From Thiodiazotropha sp037382205 (GTDB taxonomy: Bacteria; Pseudomonadota; Gammaproteobacteria; Chromatiales; Chromatiaceae): a stretch of 27,353 nt of DNA. The stretch spans positions 1-27,353 of the forward strand of contig JARRQD010000050.1 of NCBI GenBank assembly GCA_037382205.1. Direction: 5' to 3'. Shown one piece after another: positions 7,655 through 16,521 of the stretch (position 1 is the first letter of the stretch; every line of letters starts with the position of its first letter). A program made the position numbers and the translations under genes. The notes under the pieces are model-generated. The model was not told the DNA's origin and made no database searches. It worked only from the letters and a program-made list of their open reading frames with translations.

Positions 7655-9202
7655 ATGTCGGAACCTATGAGTTTTAAAGCGTTATCTGAATATCATCGAT
7701 TTGCCGGGGCGATCCTGTTTGCTTGTTTGCTCATTCTGACCTTTGTGTATGGCCAGACAGCAGTCGGTTTTTATCAAGTTTGGGTTGCTGATAACAGTCT
7801 GCAATCCCACGGATTCTTGCTATTGCCCCTCTCATATTACCTGATCGCTAAAGAGTGGTATCAGCGACGTCACAAACTTCACATCAAGTTCAGGCCACTA
7901 CTTCTATTAAGCTTGGTCTTTCTCTCAGTGATCTGGCTGTTGACAGATATTGCTCAGATACGTGTGGGTTCCCAGTTGATGCTGATCATCATACTCAGTG
8001 TCACGGTTTTGGCTCTATTTGGAATCAAACATACAACACGTTTGGTCGTGCCGATTCTGCTATTGATTAGTGCGACAACCATCTGGTCTGTACTGTCTCA
8101 GCCTCTACAGGTTCCAACCGCTGCGTTTGTCAATCAAATGCTGCACATCACCGGCTATGCATCCTTTCAAGAATCCTATTTCATTACAATTCCAGAAGGA
8201 ATTTTTGAGGTTGGTGATACCTGCAGTGGTACGAGGTATCAGGTTGCTGCAATCACCCTTGCCATTATCTATGCATTCTTTGCCCACTACACACTTCGAC
8301 AGGTATCTATTTACCTCTTATTAGCCTCTGCGGTTGCCTTTATTTCGAATAGTATTCGCATCTACATTGTTGTACTTTCAGGACATTACACCAATATGAC
8401 ACACAGTCTATTGGCTGATCATATCTGGCTTGGCTGGGTCGTGTTCGTGATCTGTTATGCAGCTTTTATGTATCTCACAGTGAGTGTTGAAAGGAGACTT
8501 AAGATAGGACAGTCGCCGTCTGTGGCAGAGGTCGATGAAGGTTCTGTGGAGAAAGGGGCTTATAGCAAATCAATTCTCATCGCTGCTGTTTTATTGATCT
8601 CCGCCAGTGTTGGCCCAATATATAGTGCGATCAGCAAAAGCGGGCATGGTGTCAAACAGGCCAGCGGTTTTGAGTTTAGTTTCAATCAAACTGAACTGTC
8701 GGAAGTGGCTGTAGATAAGCGCTGGAACCCCAGATGGCTAAATGCGGATTTTGAAAAACGTACTGCATACCGGGTAGCAGGCATCAATGTCGATTTTTAT
8801 ACCGCCTATTATGCAACCGAGACGCAAGGAAAAGAAGCAGTCAACGACCTCAATCGGGCCTATGCTAAGGGTGTCTGGTTCAGGACAGATCGTGTTATTA
8901 GGGAGATTGACCTTTCTGGAGGGCGCAAGATCTCGATACAGGAAGAGACAATTGTTGATAATAAGAAGAACGAGCGAATTGTCTGGCTATGGTATTACAT
9001 CGGAGGAGAGCTCACCTCAAGCAGGCTACAAAGTAAGCTGTACGGTATCCTCGGTGCCTTCAAAGGGCAGACCGATTCAAGCGTGATTGTACTATCCTCA
9101 GAAAAAACAGCTGATGGCAGTGAGGCGCGCAAGCGGATGACAGAATTTACCGATCTCATGATCGATGAAATAGAGCGAAACTATGCCGTGCGGAAGCACT
9201 GA
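7655..9202 (+). CDS. xrtD: Exosortase fused to a C-terminal EpsI domain (probably XrtD type)
   Basis: This integral-membrane transpeptidase is predicted to cleave PEP-CTERM-like sorting signals. The 515 residues start with about eight membrane helices. They carry the exosortase triad: Cys190 in Gly-Asp-Thr-Cys-Ser-Gly-Thr-Arg, Arg235 in Ser-Asn-Ser-Ile-Arg-Ile-Tyr, and His256 in Ala-Asp-His-Ile-Trp-Leu-Gly-Trp. A further helix near 309-328 leads into a periplasmic EpsI/DUF3485 domain (about 335-510). Fusion to EpsI fits the XrtA and XrtD groups. I favour XrtD because the only candidate substrate here (15825-16478) has a VPVPA rather than a PEP motif. It is followed 62 bases later by an exosortase-locus polysaccharide deacetylase. 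The exosortase call is firm; the subtype is an inference. Confidence 0.85.
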   Translation: MSEPMSFKALSEYHRFAGAILFACLLILTFVYGQTAVGFYQVWVADNSLQSHGFLLLPLSYYLIAKEWYQRRHKLHIKFRPLLLLSLVFLSVIWLLTDIAQIRVGSQLMLIIILSVTVLALFGIKHTTRLVVPILLLISATTIWSVLSQPLQVPTAAFVNQMLHITGYASFQESYFITIPEGIFEVGDTCSGTRYQVAAITLAIIYAFFAHYTLRQVSIYLLLASAVAFISNSIRIYIVVLSGHYTNMTHSLLADHIWLGWVVFVICYAAFMYLTVSVERRLKIGQSPSVAEVDEGSVEKGAYSKSILIAAVLLISASVGPIYSAISKSGHGVKQASGFEFSFNQTELSEVAVDKRWNPRWLNADFEKRTAYRVAGINVDFYTAYYATETQGKEAVNDLNRAYAKGVWFRTDRVIREIDLSGGRKISIQEETIVDNKKNERIVWLWYYIGGELTSSRLQSKLYGILGAFKGQTDSSVIVLSSEKTADGSEARKRMTEFTDLMIDEIERNYAVRKH

Positions 9203-9264
9203 AAATAGACTGTTGATGGTTCGCTCGATAGTAACGAATTATTTGGAAAAACTCGTAAGTAATC

Positions 9265-10128
9265 ATGACTTTGCAAACTAGACAAATTAATGCCATCACG
9301 GTTGACGTTGAAGATTACTACCAAGTATCGGCATTTAATAAGCAAGTGACAAAGGCTGACTGGGAAGGCTATGAGTCGCGTGTATACGACAATACACAAA
9401 GAATACTAAAGATCTTTGATGATAATAGTATAAAAGGCACTTTTTTTGTTTTGGGATGGGTGGCAGAGCGCAACAAAAAACTGATTAAAGAGATAGATGA
9501 TCTTGGGCATGAAGTCGCATGCCATGGCTATAGTCATGACTTGGTTTACAATCAAACACCCGAAAAATTCCTCGATGAGACAAGGCAATCAAAAGCAATC
9601 ATCGAAGATATCATCGGTAGCGCTATCAAGGGGTACCGAGCGGCGAGTTACTCGATTACCGGAAAATCCCTCTGGGCTCTTGATATTCTGACTGAGTGCG
9701 GGTTTACCTATGACTCAAGTATATTTCCCATTGTTCATGATCGATATGGCATTCCAGGCGCCAAGACTCGACCTCATCGGTTGACCACAGAGAAAGGTAA
9801 TCAGATTGTCGAGTTCCCACTGTCGACGGTGGGAATCATGAAGCGTCGCTTACCCGTCAGCGGTGGAGGATACTTTCGCCTGTTTCCCTATTGGTTATCC
9901 AAAGCTGGCCTGAAAAGAGTCAATCAAAATGACCGGATGCCATTTATTTTCTATATGCATCCTTGGGAGATTGATGAAGGGCAACCAAAAATAAAATCGA
10001 GCAGGCTCTCTGAATTCAGGCACTATAACAATATCCATAAATTCGAAACCAGGCTGTTGAAGTTGGTAAGTGATTTTGAGTTTTCTACGGTCTCAGAGGT
10101 ATTGCAGCGTTTGGATTTTGATGTTTGA
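9265..10128 (+). CDS. Exosortase-locus polysaccharide deacetylase (carbohydrate esterase 4, DUF3473)
   Basis: This 287-residue NodB-fold deacetylase belongs to the subfamily found in PEP-CTERM/exosortase loci (TIGR03006-like). Motif 1 is Thr-Val-Asp-Val-Glu-Asp-Tyr-Tyr (Asp14, Asp17). Motif 2 is His-Gly-Tyr-Ser-His (His87 and His91, the metal ligands). Motif 3 is Gly-Tyr-Arg-Ala-Ala-Ser-Tyr-Ser (Arg125). The C-terminal DUF3473-type part has Gly-Gly-Gly-Tyr-Phe-Arg-Leu-Phe-Pro-Tyr and Tyr-Met-His-Pro-Trp-Glu. It probably removes acetyl groups from an exported polysaccharide. No signal peptide is seen, as in relatives. It directly follows the exosortase. No glycosyltransferases or chain-length genes follow, so the locus is minimal. 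It converges with cbbM. Confidence 0.88.
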   Translation: MTLQTRQINAITVDVEDYYQVSAFNKQVTKADWEGYESRVYDNTQRILKIFDDNSIKGTFFVLGWVAERNKKLIKEIDDLGHEVACHGYSHDLVYNQTPEKFLDETRQSKAIIEDIIGSAIKGYRAASYSITGKSLWALDILTECGFTYDSSIFPIVHDRYGIPGAKTRPHRLTTEKGNQIVEFPLSTVGIMKRRLPVSGGGYFRLFPYWLSKAGLKRVNQNDRMPFIFYMHPWEIDEGQPKIKSSRLSEFRHYNNIHKFETRLLKLVSDFEFSTVSEVLQRLDFDV

Positions 10129-10190
10129 CTGAAAAAGTAGCTGCTTGGTTCAGCTTATCGCAAGCAATTTCGGACTTGTATGAGCCGCAC

Positions 10191-10214
10191 AAAAAAGCCC
10201 CCTTTCGGGGGCTT
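10191..10214 (-). terminator. Rho-independent terminator of cbbM
   Basis: GCCCCC at 10197-10202 pairs with GGGGGC at 10207-10212 around a TTTC loop. On the minus strand the stem is followed by six T (10196-10191), the classic arrangement, about 31 bases past the cbbM stop. On the plus strand only a short TT follows, so it may work weakly for the deacetylase gene as well. Confidence 0.9.
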
Positions 10215-10244
10215 AAAACTGCCAGTTGGCAAACTCGGGTACTA

Positions 10245-11630
10245 TTATTTATGAACGCCGAGTTTTTCACGCCAGCCAGGGAAGATCGTATCTGCATCGT
10301 GTGGGAATGACTCGAAGGCACGTGCAAATTCTTTATGCTCTTTGGCCCACTCGATTGGATCGGCGCCAGCCTTCCAGCACTCATAGGCCTGGCGCAGTGA
10401 GGTTGCACCGGCTGCTGGGCTGTCGATGTGGCCATAGGCTCCGCCACCTGCTGTGTTGATAACATTAGCGTGACCAAGGTTCTCAAAGAATCCTGGCAGG
10501 CGCAGAGCATTCATACCACCGGAAATGATTGGGGTGGTCGGTTTCATGCCATACCATTTCTGATTGTATGCAGGACCTTGGTATTCATCTCGCTCAATGA
10601 TGTAGGCAATGGCGCGATCATCTTTATCGCCTTCCATTTTGCCGTAACCCATGGTTCCAACATGGATACCGGAAGCACCCTGCAGTCGTGACATTTTGGC
10701 CAGAACGTAAGCGGTGTAGCCGCGCTTGGCGCTCGGTGAGGTCACCGCGCCATGACCGGCACGATGGTAGTGTAGGTATTGATTCGGGAAGTAACGGCGT
10801 GCCGTGGTCACCATGCCTGGGCCACCAACATAGCCGTCAACAAGGAAGGCCACTTTATCGGCATCAGCGCCGAAAGTTTGCAGGATGAACTCACCACGAG
10901 CGATCATTTCTGCATGATCATCAGCTGTAATGTTGGCAGAGAAAAGCTTGGCTTCACCAGTCTCATCCATAGCACGCTTCATAGCGTCATAGACGAGCGG
11001 AATGACTTTTTTCACAGGGCAGAAAACCTGGTTGCCTTGAGGTTCGTCATTTTTAATGAAATCACCACCCAGCCAGAACTGGTATGCGGCTTCGGCAAAT
11101 GGCTCTGGGCGCAGGCCCAATTTAGGCTTGATGATGGTGCCAGCAATGTAGCCACCGTCAACCACAGGACGACCGAGTATGCGCCAGAGATCAGAAATAT
11201 CCTTAGCTGGGCCATCAAACAACTGGATAGCACGAGGAGGCATGAAGAAGTCATACATCTTGGCGTACTCGACATCACCCATACCCTGGTTGTTACCAAT
11301 GGTCATGGTGAGGAAGGAGACCAGCATCATGCGGCCATCAATTATATTACGGTCAAACAGATCGATGGGGTAAGCGATGCGCATCTCTTCGGTTGCTTCA
11401 TCGATCATGTAGACCAATGCATCGACGCCTTTGGTGAAATCGTCGGTGGTGGATACTTCGACGTTAGTGCCGGTAGATGATTCAGCTGCAAAATGAGCGG
11501 CCACTTCAAGATAGCCGTGCCCACTTTTAGGTTTCATCTTGTAGGCGCACAGAACATGCTGTCCGCCTGCGATCAGATCCTCTTCACTCAGGCTGAGGTC
11601 TGAGTAGCGTGATGACTGGTCTAGTGCCAT
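10245..11630 (-). CDS. cbbM: Ribulose-bisphosphate carboxylase, form II
   Basis: Form II RuBisCO fixes CO2 onto ribulose-1,5-bisphosphate in the Calvin cycle and works as a dimer or oligomer of large subunits only. The 461 residues match the usual form II length. Visible catalytic residues are Lys168 (Ile-Ile-Lys-Pro-Lys), the carbamylated Lys193 in Gly-Gly-Asp-Phe-Ile-Lys-Asn-Asp-Glu with its Asp/Glu metal ligands, His289 in Tyr-His-Arg-Ala-Gly-His, and loop-6 Lys330 in Tyr-Gly-Lys-Met-Glu-Gly. A TTTGGAG site lies seven bases before the ATG. Unlike the form I operon, it has no cbbQ/cbbO or cbbR beside it. A strong terminator follows and a putative CbbR site lies 134 bases upstream. Form II is usually used at low O2 and high CO2. 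Confidence 0.98.
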   Translation of the reverse strand: MALDQSSRYSDLSLSEEDLIAGGQHVLCAYKMKPKSGHGYLEVAAHFAAESSTGTNVEVSTTDDFTKGVDALVYMIDEATEEMRIAYPIDLFDRNIIDGRMMLVSFLTMTIGNNQGMGDVEYAKMYDFFMPPRAIQLFDGPAKDISDLWRILGRPVVDGGYIAGTIIKPKLGLRPEPFAEAAYQFWLGGDFIKNDEPQGNQVFCPVKKVIPLVYDAMKRAMDETGEAKLFSANITADDHAEMIARGEFILQTFGADADKVAFLVDGYVGGPGMVTTARRYFPNQYLHYHRAGHGAVTSPSAKRGYTAYVLAKMSRLQGASGIHVGTMGYGKMEGDKDDRAIAYIIERDEYQGPAYNQKWYGMKPTTPIISGGMNALRLPGFFENLGHANVINTAGGGAYGHIDSPAAGATSLRQAYECWKAGADPIEWAKEHKEFARAFESFPHDADTIFPGWREKLGVHK

Positions 11631-12108
11631 TGATTATACTCCAAATGGTTGAATTAACTGTAAATTATTCCTAATTAATAATTACCATAAAGCAGCTATG
11701 GAATTGAGTACAACCTTACAGAGCTTAGTTATATAAGTAAACAAAAAATAATTGATGGTAGTAATAAGTATTTGCTTATGATAGGTGAGTGGCTAGCACA
11801 ATAAGGATCGTTTTTTTATTTCCTAATATACCGCTTAAGTGCTTGCTATAAGGCCGGTTTAACCTAGTCTTAATTGATGTGGCAGGCTAAACGATGTCGA
11901 CCGCAGGTGATGTTTCTATGTTTAGAGATGTGGTTTGACTGGATGGGATAAGAGTGTGCCCAATCGACAGAATATATTACGAATATGGTACAGGGTTGAA
12001 AACAGGGTGGGATCACAGTTAAGTGGACATGGTGATTTTTGTTTTGCTCGCAAGTTGAAAACAAATCTCACCGATTCTGCTGCTGTGCTGATGGAGGGAT
12101 GTTAGACG
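11631..12108. promoter_or_regulatory. cbbM promoter region and divergent gap to the PhnD-like gene
   Basis: This is a 478-base AT-rich divergent intergenic region. Besides the dyad at 11764-11782, a possible minus-strand -10 box TATAAC lies at 11733-11728, about four helical turns from the dyad centre, with no good -35. That would fit an activator-dependent promoter. I see no gene or clear promoter in 11783-12090. The ribosome site GGAGGG for the downstream plus-strand gene is at about 12092-12097. Confidence 0.5.
11764..11782. promoter_or_regulatory. Putative CbbR operator upstream of cbbM
   Basis: ATAAGTATTTGCTTATGAT contains the dyad ATAAG-N6-CTTAT. It fits TNA-N8-TNA (TAA, eight bases, TTA), the spacing published for CbbR sites. 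Its complement differs from 24002-24020 (cbbL-cbbR gap) at only two adjacent bases out of 19. It lies 134 bases upstream of the cbbM start. Confidence 0.65.
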
Positions 12109-13008
12109 ATGTCAGTGCATCAGAACCTATGTGCCAGCCGAAGGGGTATTCAAATTCGTTTTAAGCTGTTCACTTACCTGGCTGTCGGTCTGTGGATAGT
12201 GATTGCTCCACTCTCCGATGCCGCTGATAATTTGGTTATGGGGGTGCATCCCTATCGGCCGCATAATGAATTGAAGCAGATGTTTCAACCCTTGGCTGAG
12301 TATTTGACTACGAAGCTGGGACGCAAAGTCGAAGTTAGAATAGGAGATTCTTACCAATCTCATTATGACGCAATTCTTGCTGGAGAGGTCGATTTTGCCT
12401 ATATCGGCCCATCCCTCTATGCCAAGTTAACTCGTAATAACCGTAGATTTCCGCTATTGGCTTGCTTAGAAGTGGGCGGCAAAACGACCTTTACGGGCAA
12501 AATTATCGCCAGAGATAAGAGTGGTTTGAAAAACCTAGAAGATCTCAAACAGCGGCAATTTGCCTTTGGTAACAAATCTTCAACCATGAGTCATTTGGTG
12601 CCGCGGCAACTACTGTATGAAGCTGGCATCGATCTGGATGACCTGGCTGGCTATCGTTACTACAGCAATCACAACAATGTAGCGATGGCCGTTCTTGCCG
12701 GAGACGCTGATGCGGGTGCAGTAAAAGAGGCTGTTTATGAGAAATACAAAAAATTTGGAATTGTGGCGATTGATACGACAGTTGAAATCCCTGAACATCT
12801 GTTTATCGGAACCCTTAAGACAGATCGCAAATTACTCGGTAATCTCAAAGCTGCACTATTAAGCCTGAATCATGAAAACAGCGCCGCCATGTCCGTATTG
12901 AAGCCAATCAAACAGACTGTAACAGCTTTGGTACAAGTGAGCGATCAGGACTATGAAATATTGAGAGAGATTATGAATGCCCTGAGTAAGCGGGGAGTCG
13001 AGTGGTAA
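12109..13008 (+). CDS. PhnD-type periplasmic substrate-binding protein
   Basis: This 299-residue protein belongs to the phosphate/phosphite/phosphonate ABC-binding family (PF12974). The N-terminus has a signal peptide: basic residues, a hydrophobic core at about 20-36, and cleavage near Ser-Asp-Ala-Ala at 36-39. The mature part begins Asn-Leu-Val-Met-Gly-Val-His-Pro-Tyr and has the typical blocks Leu-Ala-Glu-Tyr-Leu, Ala-Gly-Glu-Val-Asp-Phe-Ala-Tyr-Ile-Gly-Pro and Ala-Gly-Asp-Ala-Asp-Ala-Gly-Ala-Val near residue 205. No ABC permease or ATPase is nearby. Its stop codon overlaps the GTG start of the PAS-GGDEF-EAL gene by seven bases, so it probably serves as a ligand sensor for that signalling protein instead of a transporter. 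The ligand cannot be told from sequence. Confidence 0.82.
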   Translation: MSVHQNLCASRRGIQIRFKLFTYLAVGLWIVIAPLSDAADNLVMGVHPYRPHNELKQMFQPLAEYLTTKLGRKVEVRIGDSYQSHYDAILAGEVDFAYIGPSLYAKLTRNNRRFPLLACLEVGGKTTFTGKIIARDKSGLKNLEDLKQRQFAFGNKSSTMSHLVPRQLLYEAGIDLDDLAGYRYYSNHNNVAMAVLAGDADAGAVKEAVYEKYKKFGIVAIDTTVEIPEHLFIGTLKTDRKLLGNLKAALLSLNHENSAAMSVLKPIKQTVTALVQVSDQDYEILREIMNALSKRGVEW

Positions 13009-15555
13009 GTGCAGTTGATCGCAAATCGATTATGCTGGTTGTTAGTATGGCAACGCTGCTGTTCATGGCTTTGTTGTGTTGTGCAATAGGGTTATTCATT
13101 AAGTATCAGCATGAGCATCATATTGAAATGACCGAAGCTCTGGCAAGTGGGCAAATGGAAGTTATCTCATTCATCACACAAGAAGAGTTGCAAAAAGGAA
13201 ACTATGATTCGATTTCCTTGTTGATTAAGCAGTGGGCTGATCAGTATATCGAGGTTGATGAAGTAGAGCTGATTTCTAATAACGGCTTTATAATCGCCGC
13301 TTATGGGCCGTTGAATCCCGCAGGCAGGCGGTTTGTCGTAGAAAAAGAGATCACCTATTCCTATCGGGGTAGGGCCAGCCTGAAGATGGCTTACAGTCTC
13401 GAAGGCGCATATGATTTGACCAGAGATCTTGTGCTACAGATGATCTTCGCTGGTCTGGGTATATCATTTGTCTTCTTGCTGCTTTTCTATCTTTTCATGT
13501 CTCGCAGGCAAGAGGCGGAGCTGCTTTCCAATATAGTCGATGAACTGAGGGATGCTGAATCGCGTAATAAGCGACTGGCAGCCTATCCAAAAGAGAATCC
13601 AAACCCCATAGCTGCCTATCGTTTGAGTGGTGAAGAGACTTTCAGTAATCCAGCATTTGATCGTTTGATTGATCAGTTGCATGCCAAGGATAGCAGCGTT
13701 TTACTGCCGGCAGAGCATAACGATATTCTGAGCAGAATAGGCGCTGGAGAGAGACAACTCTATGCAGAAGTTAATACCGGCGACAAGCATCTGTTACTGC
13801 ATTACCAATGGATTGAACTTGTAGAGGAAGTCTACGTTTATATACAGGATGTAACGGCTTTAAGGCTTGCTGAGCAGGCCTTGATTGATGAGCGAAACCA
13901 GGCCCATATTACACTCTCCTCGATTGCTGTATTTGAATGATTCAGCAGAAAAGATATTAAATCAGGATAAAACGATCATTTTAGGCAAGCATTTTGAATC
14001 GGTTTTCGTATTATTGGATGAAGAGCGGGATGCGCCTATTGAGAATCCATTGCTTAAGTGTCAATTGAGTAAGTCAGGTTCGGCGATCAGTCGGTTGGCG
14101 CGATTAGCTTTGGTGGATGGTAACAGCCTGTATGTCAATCTTACAGCGAGTCAGATCTTAAATAATAATCAAAAAATATCTGGTATTGTTGTGGTGATTC
14201 GAGATGTGACTCGAGAAAGGCGTCTTCAAGATGAGTTATATAGACAGGCCAGTCATGATAATCTCACAGAGCTTCTGAATCGCAGTGCCTTTGAGTCACA
14301 TCTGGAACAATCATTGGAGTCTGCCAGAAAGCGAGCTCGCGAGCATATTTTAGGTTTTATGGACTTGGATCATTTTAAGGTAGTCAATGATACATGCGGG
14401 CATGTAGCAGGAGATGAGCTGCTCAGACAAATTGCGACTATCATGCGCCGCCATTTTAGAGGAAGTGATGTACTCGCTCGAGTAGGTGGTGATGAGTTTG
14501 CCGCAATTTTAACAGATTGTCCTCTATCGATGGCGGAAGGTCGTGTGAATAGCTTGCGCAAAGAGATTCAGGATTACACATTTAACTGGCAAGGGCATAG
14601 CTTTCGTATCAGTATCAGTATTGGCGTTGTTCAGATAGATCAATATAGTGAAAGCGTCGGAATATTAATGAGTTCAGTAGACGCGGCCTGCTATTCAGCT
14701 AAAGATTCAGGTAGAAACTGCATCAATGTCTATCAGCGTGATGGTAGTTCAAGTAAGCATTTGCTCGGCCAGATGCAATGGGTATCTCAAATCAACAAGG
14801 CGCTACAGGAAGATCTTTTTGTACTCTACGCTCAGCCAATCGCTGACTTGCAAAGGGATGAGTTGGTTGTAAAAGGCATTGAGGTACTAGTAAGAATGAA
14901 ATCGCAACAGGATGAGCTCATTCCTCCTGGCGCATTTTTGCCATCCGCTGAGCGGTACGATCTGATTGAGCATATTGATTACTATGTAATTGAGCAAGTT
15001 TTACGGCTTTTATCGCAATCTGAGAATGCATACCCGGATTGCTTTATTAATATTTCTGGAATGACTCTGGGTAAAAATAAACTCGCATCAAAGCTCAAAA
15101 CGCTACTTGAAAAATATGCGATAGATCCATGTAAGCTGGTTATTGAAGTGACTGAAACAGCAGCCATTCAGAATCTAACCAGTGCACTGAAAACGATCAA
15201 GGAGTTAAAACTCATTGGTTGTCGATTTGCTTTGGATGACTTTGGTTCTGGATTGTCATCTTTTGGTTACCTGAAGAATTTACCCATAGACTTTGTGAAG
15301 ATTGATGGAATGTTTGTCAGAGACATCAATAAGAATCCTGTCGATAAGGGTATGGTTGAGGCAATTAAAACAGTTGCAGATACGATGGGCTTGATGACCA
15401 TTGCTGAATTTGTTGAAGATAAATCAATACAGGAAGAGTTGAAGAAGATTGGTATTTGCTACGGGCAGGGCTTCAGTATTGCGCGTCCAAAGCCTATCGA
15501 GGACTATTTGATTTTAAAAAAAGAAAAAAACAATATAATCAGGCTGTCCACATAG
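13002..15555 (+). pseudogene. Membrane PAS-PAS-GGDEF-EAL c-di-GMP protein, frameshifted
   Basis: Two overlapping frames together make one sensor. The first (13002-13940, GTG start) has membrane helices at about residues 10-34 and 144-166 around a periplasmic domain, then a PAS region. It stops just after His-Ile-Thr-Leu-Ser-Ser-Ile-Ala. The second frame resumes the same PAS domain at Leu-Tyr-Leu-Asn-Asp-Ser-Ala-Glu (from 13927) and runs through GGDEF (14485-14499), with an RxxD inhibitory site before it, to EAL (Glu-Val-Leu at 14881), ending at 15555. The usual dozen residues of that PAS strand-turn are missing, which points to a deletion of 3m-1 bases near 13928. Known EAL catalytic positions look intact (DDFGSG, Glu-Val-Thr-Glu, Gln-Gly-Phe). 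An internal ATG at 13885 could allow a soluble fragment. An assembly error is possible. Confidence 0.78.
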
Positions 15556-15575
15556 TCTATTCAGGTATTCGGGCC

Positions 15576-15726
15576 GGGGAAATAAATAATCATTCAATCT
15601 TGCTTGTCTTTTGCCCCGGCTTGGTTGTTGCGCAAAGGGTTATGTAGAGCGGCTATGCTCCCCTTTGTGCGCCTAGAATCCGGGACAAAATCCAGCGCAA
15701 TCTTTGGATGATTATTTATTTCCCCG
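15576..15726. repeat. Hairpin/MITE-like element, copy 3
   Basis: The outer arms run from about 15576-15598 and 15704-15726 and pair with one mismatch over 23 bases (CGGGGAAATAAATAATCAT and onward). Inside, TTTTGCCCCGG near 15609-15619 pairs with CCGGGACAAAA near 15680-15690 with one mismatch, and TTGCGCAAAGGG pairs imperfectly with CCCTTTGTGCGCC. The centre, read on the minus strand, starts AGGCGCA and ends TTGCGCAAC, recalling the core of copies 1 and 2, but more diverged. It lies just past the EAL gene and could block read-through toward the convergent CTERM gene. Confidence 0.65.
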
Positions 15727-15749
15727 ACTCTTAGCCTGGTCCATCATGC

Positions 15750-15790
15750 AGCATACTCCTGCAGTTCGCTTCAAAAAGCAGGAGTGTGCT
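15750..15790. other. 13-bp hairpin at the 3' side of the CTERM gene
   Basis: AGCATACTCCTGC at 15750-15762 pairs with 15778-15790 with one mismatch and a 15-base loop. It lies about 35 bases past the stop of the minus-strand CTERM gene. No strong T-run follows, so a terminator role is possible but unproven. Confidence 0.4.
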
Positions 15791-15824
15791 ACACAATGGT
15801 CAACATCAGGATGTTAAGCGGGGC

Positions 15825-16478
15825 TTAGATTGGGTTGCTGTCGTTAGAGAGTCTCTTGTTTCTTCTGCTATAAGAGGCAAAACCTAACAGACCAGAGCCA
15901 AATAACCAGACCGCTGCGGGTACAGGCACTGCGCTTACGTCATTGCCATCGCTGACATCTAATTGCACGTCCACATCGGTAGGGAATATGGATCCACCAG
16001 CAACAAAGGCGTAGTAGTTAGTGTTTGGATCAAATGTTCTTGTGCCTAAAGAGCCGGTGATGTCATTTGTAGTGTCTGATGCAACATAGTTGTTACCCCA
16101 GCTGTACAGCTCCCAGCCTGCCACATTATCATTGAAAAACTGATTTACGTCTGCACTCGGGTTAGAGAGAGCCAGAAAAGGGCTCGGATTGTTATATAAC
16201 GAGTCATTCGGGTCTGTCGTCAGGGCAAAGCCTAACGTTGTGCCAAATCCAAAGGTGCCAGTAGTGAGCTGGATATCCATCTCACCATTCCAGCCACTGC
16301 CTAGGTCGAAACGTACAATATCGGCTGCAACGTTGGCGGTCTGTCCTTCGATGACAACCTGGTGATCAAGATTGTTAAGATCGAGTTGTGTGCTATATTG
16401 AGCGGTTGCTGCATATGTATTGCAACTGCTTGCAACCATCAATGTCGCTATCCATTTTAGATAAGCTCGAAACTTCAT
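15825..16478 (-). CDS. VPxPA-CTERM sorting-signal protein (probable exosortase substrate)
   Basis: This 217-residue secreted protein has an N-terminal signal peptide (Lys-Phe-Arg, then a hydrophobic core to about residue 24, ending near Thr-Tyr-Ala-Ala). The body is rich in Asn, Asp, Thr and Gly. The C-terminal sorting signal is Val-Pro-Val-Pro-Ala at about 184-188, a hydrophobic helix with Trp-Leu-Phe-Gly-Ser-Gly-Leu-Leu-Gly-Phe, then a basic Arg-Arg-Asn-Lys-Arg. That is the VPLPA-CTERM type linked to exosortase D. An AAGGAG site nine bases before the ATG at 16478 fixes this start over an in-frame ATG at 16526. The function of the body is unknown. It is probably processed by the exosortase encoded at 7655-9202 and ends up outside the cell or in extracellular matrix. 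Confidence 0.85.
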   Translation of the reverse strand: MKFRAYLKWIATLMVASSCNTYAATAQYSTQLDLNNLDHQVVIEGQTANVAADIVRFDLGSGWNGEMDIQLTTGTFGFGTTLGFALTTDPNDSLYNNPSPFLALSNPSADVNQFFNDNVAGWELYSWGNNYVASDTTNDITGSLGTRTFDPNTNYYAFVAGGSIFPTDVDVQLDVSDGNDVSAVPVPAAVWLFGSGLLGFASYSRRNKRLSNDSNPI

Positions 16479-16521
16479 AGAAAACTCCTTTATTCTTAGG
16501 TCATTGAGTAGACACTCACTG

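Noticed and set aside
10779..11480. 233-codon open frame antisense to cbbM
   Set aside because: It is a shadow of the highly conserved cbbM frame; no family likeness and no start signals.
11680..11715. TTGTAC with a TTATGG box 17 bases away as a cbbM sigma-70 promoter
   Set aside because: The -10 match is poor, and an activator-dependent TATAAC box nearer the dyad fits better. Neither is certain.
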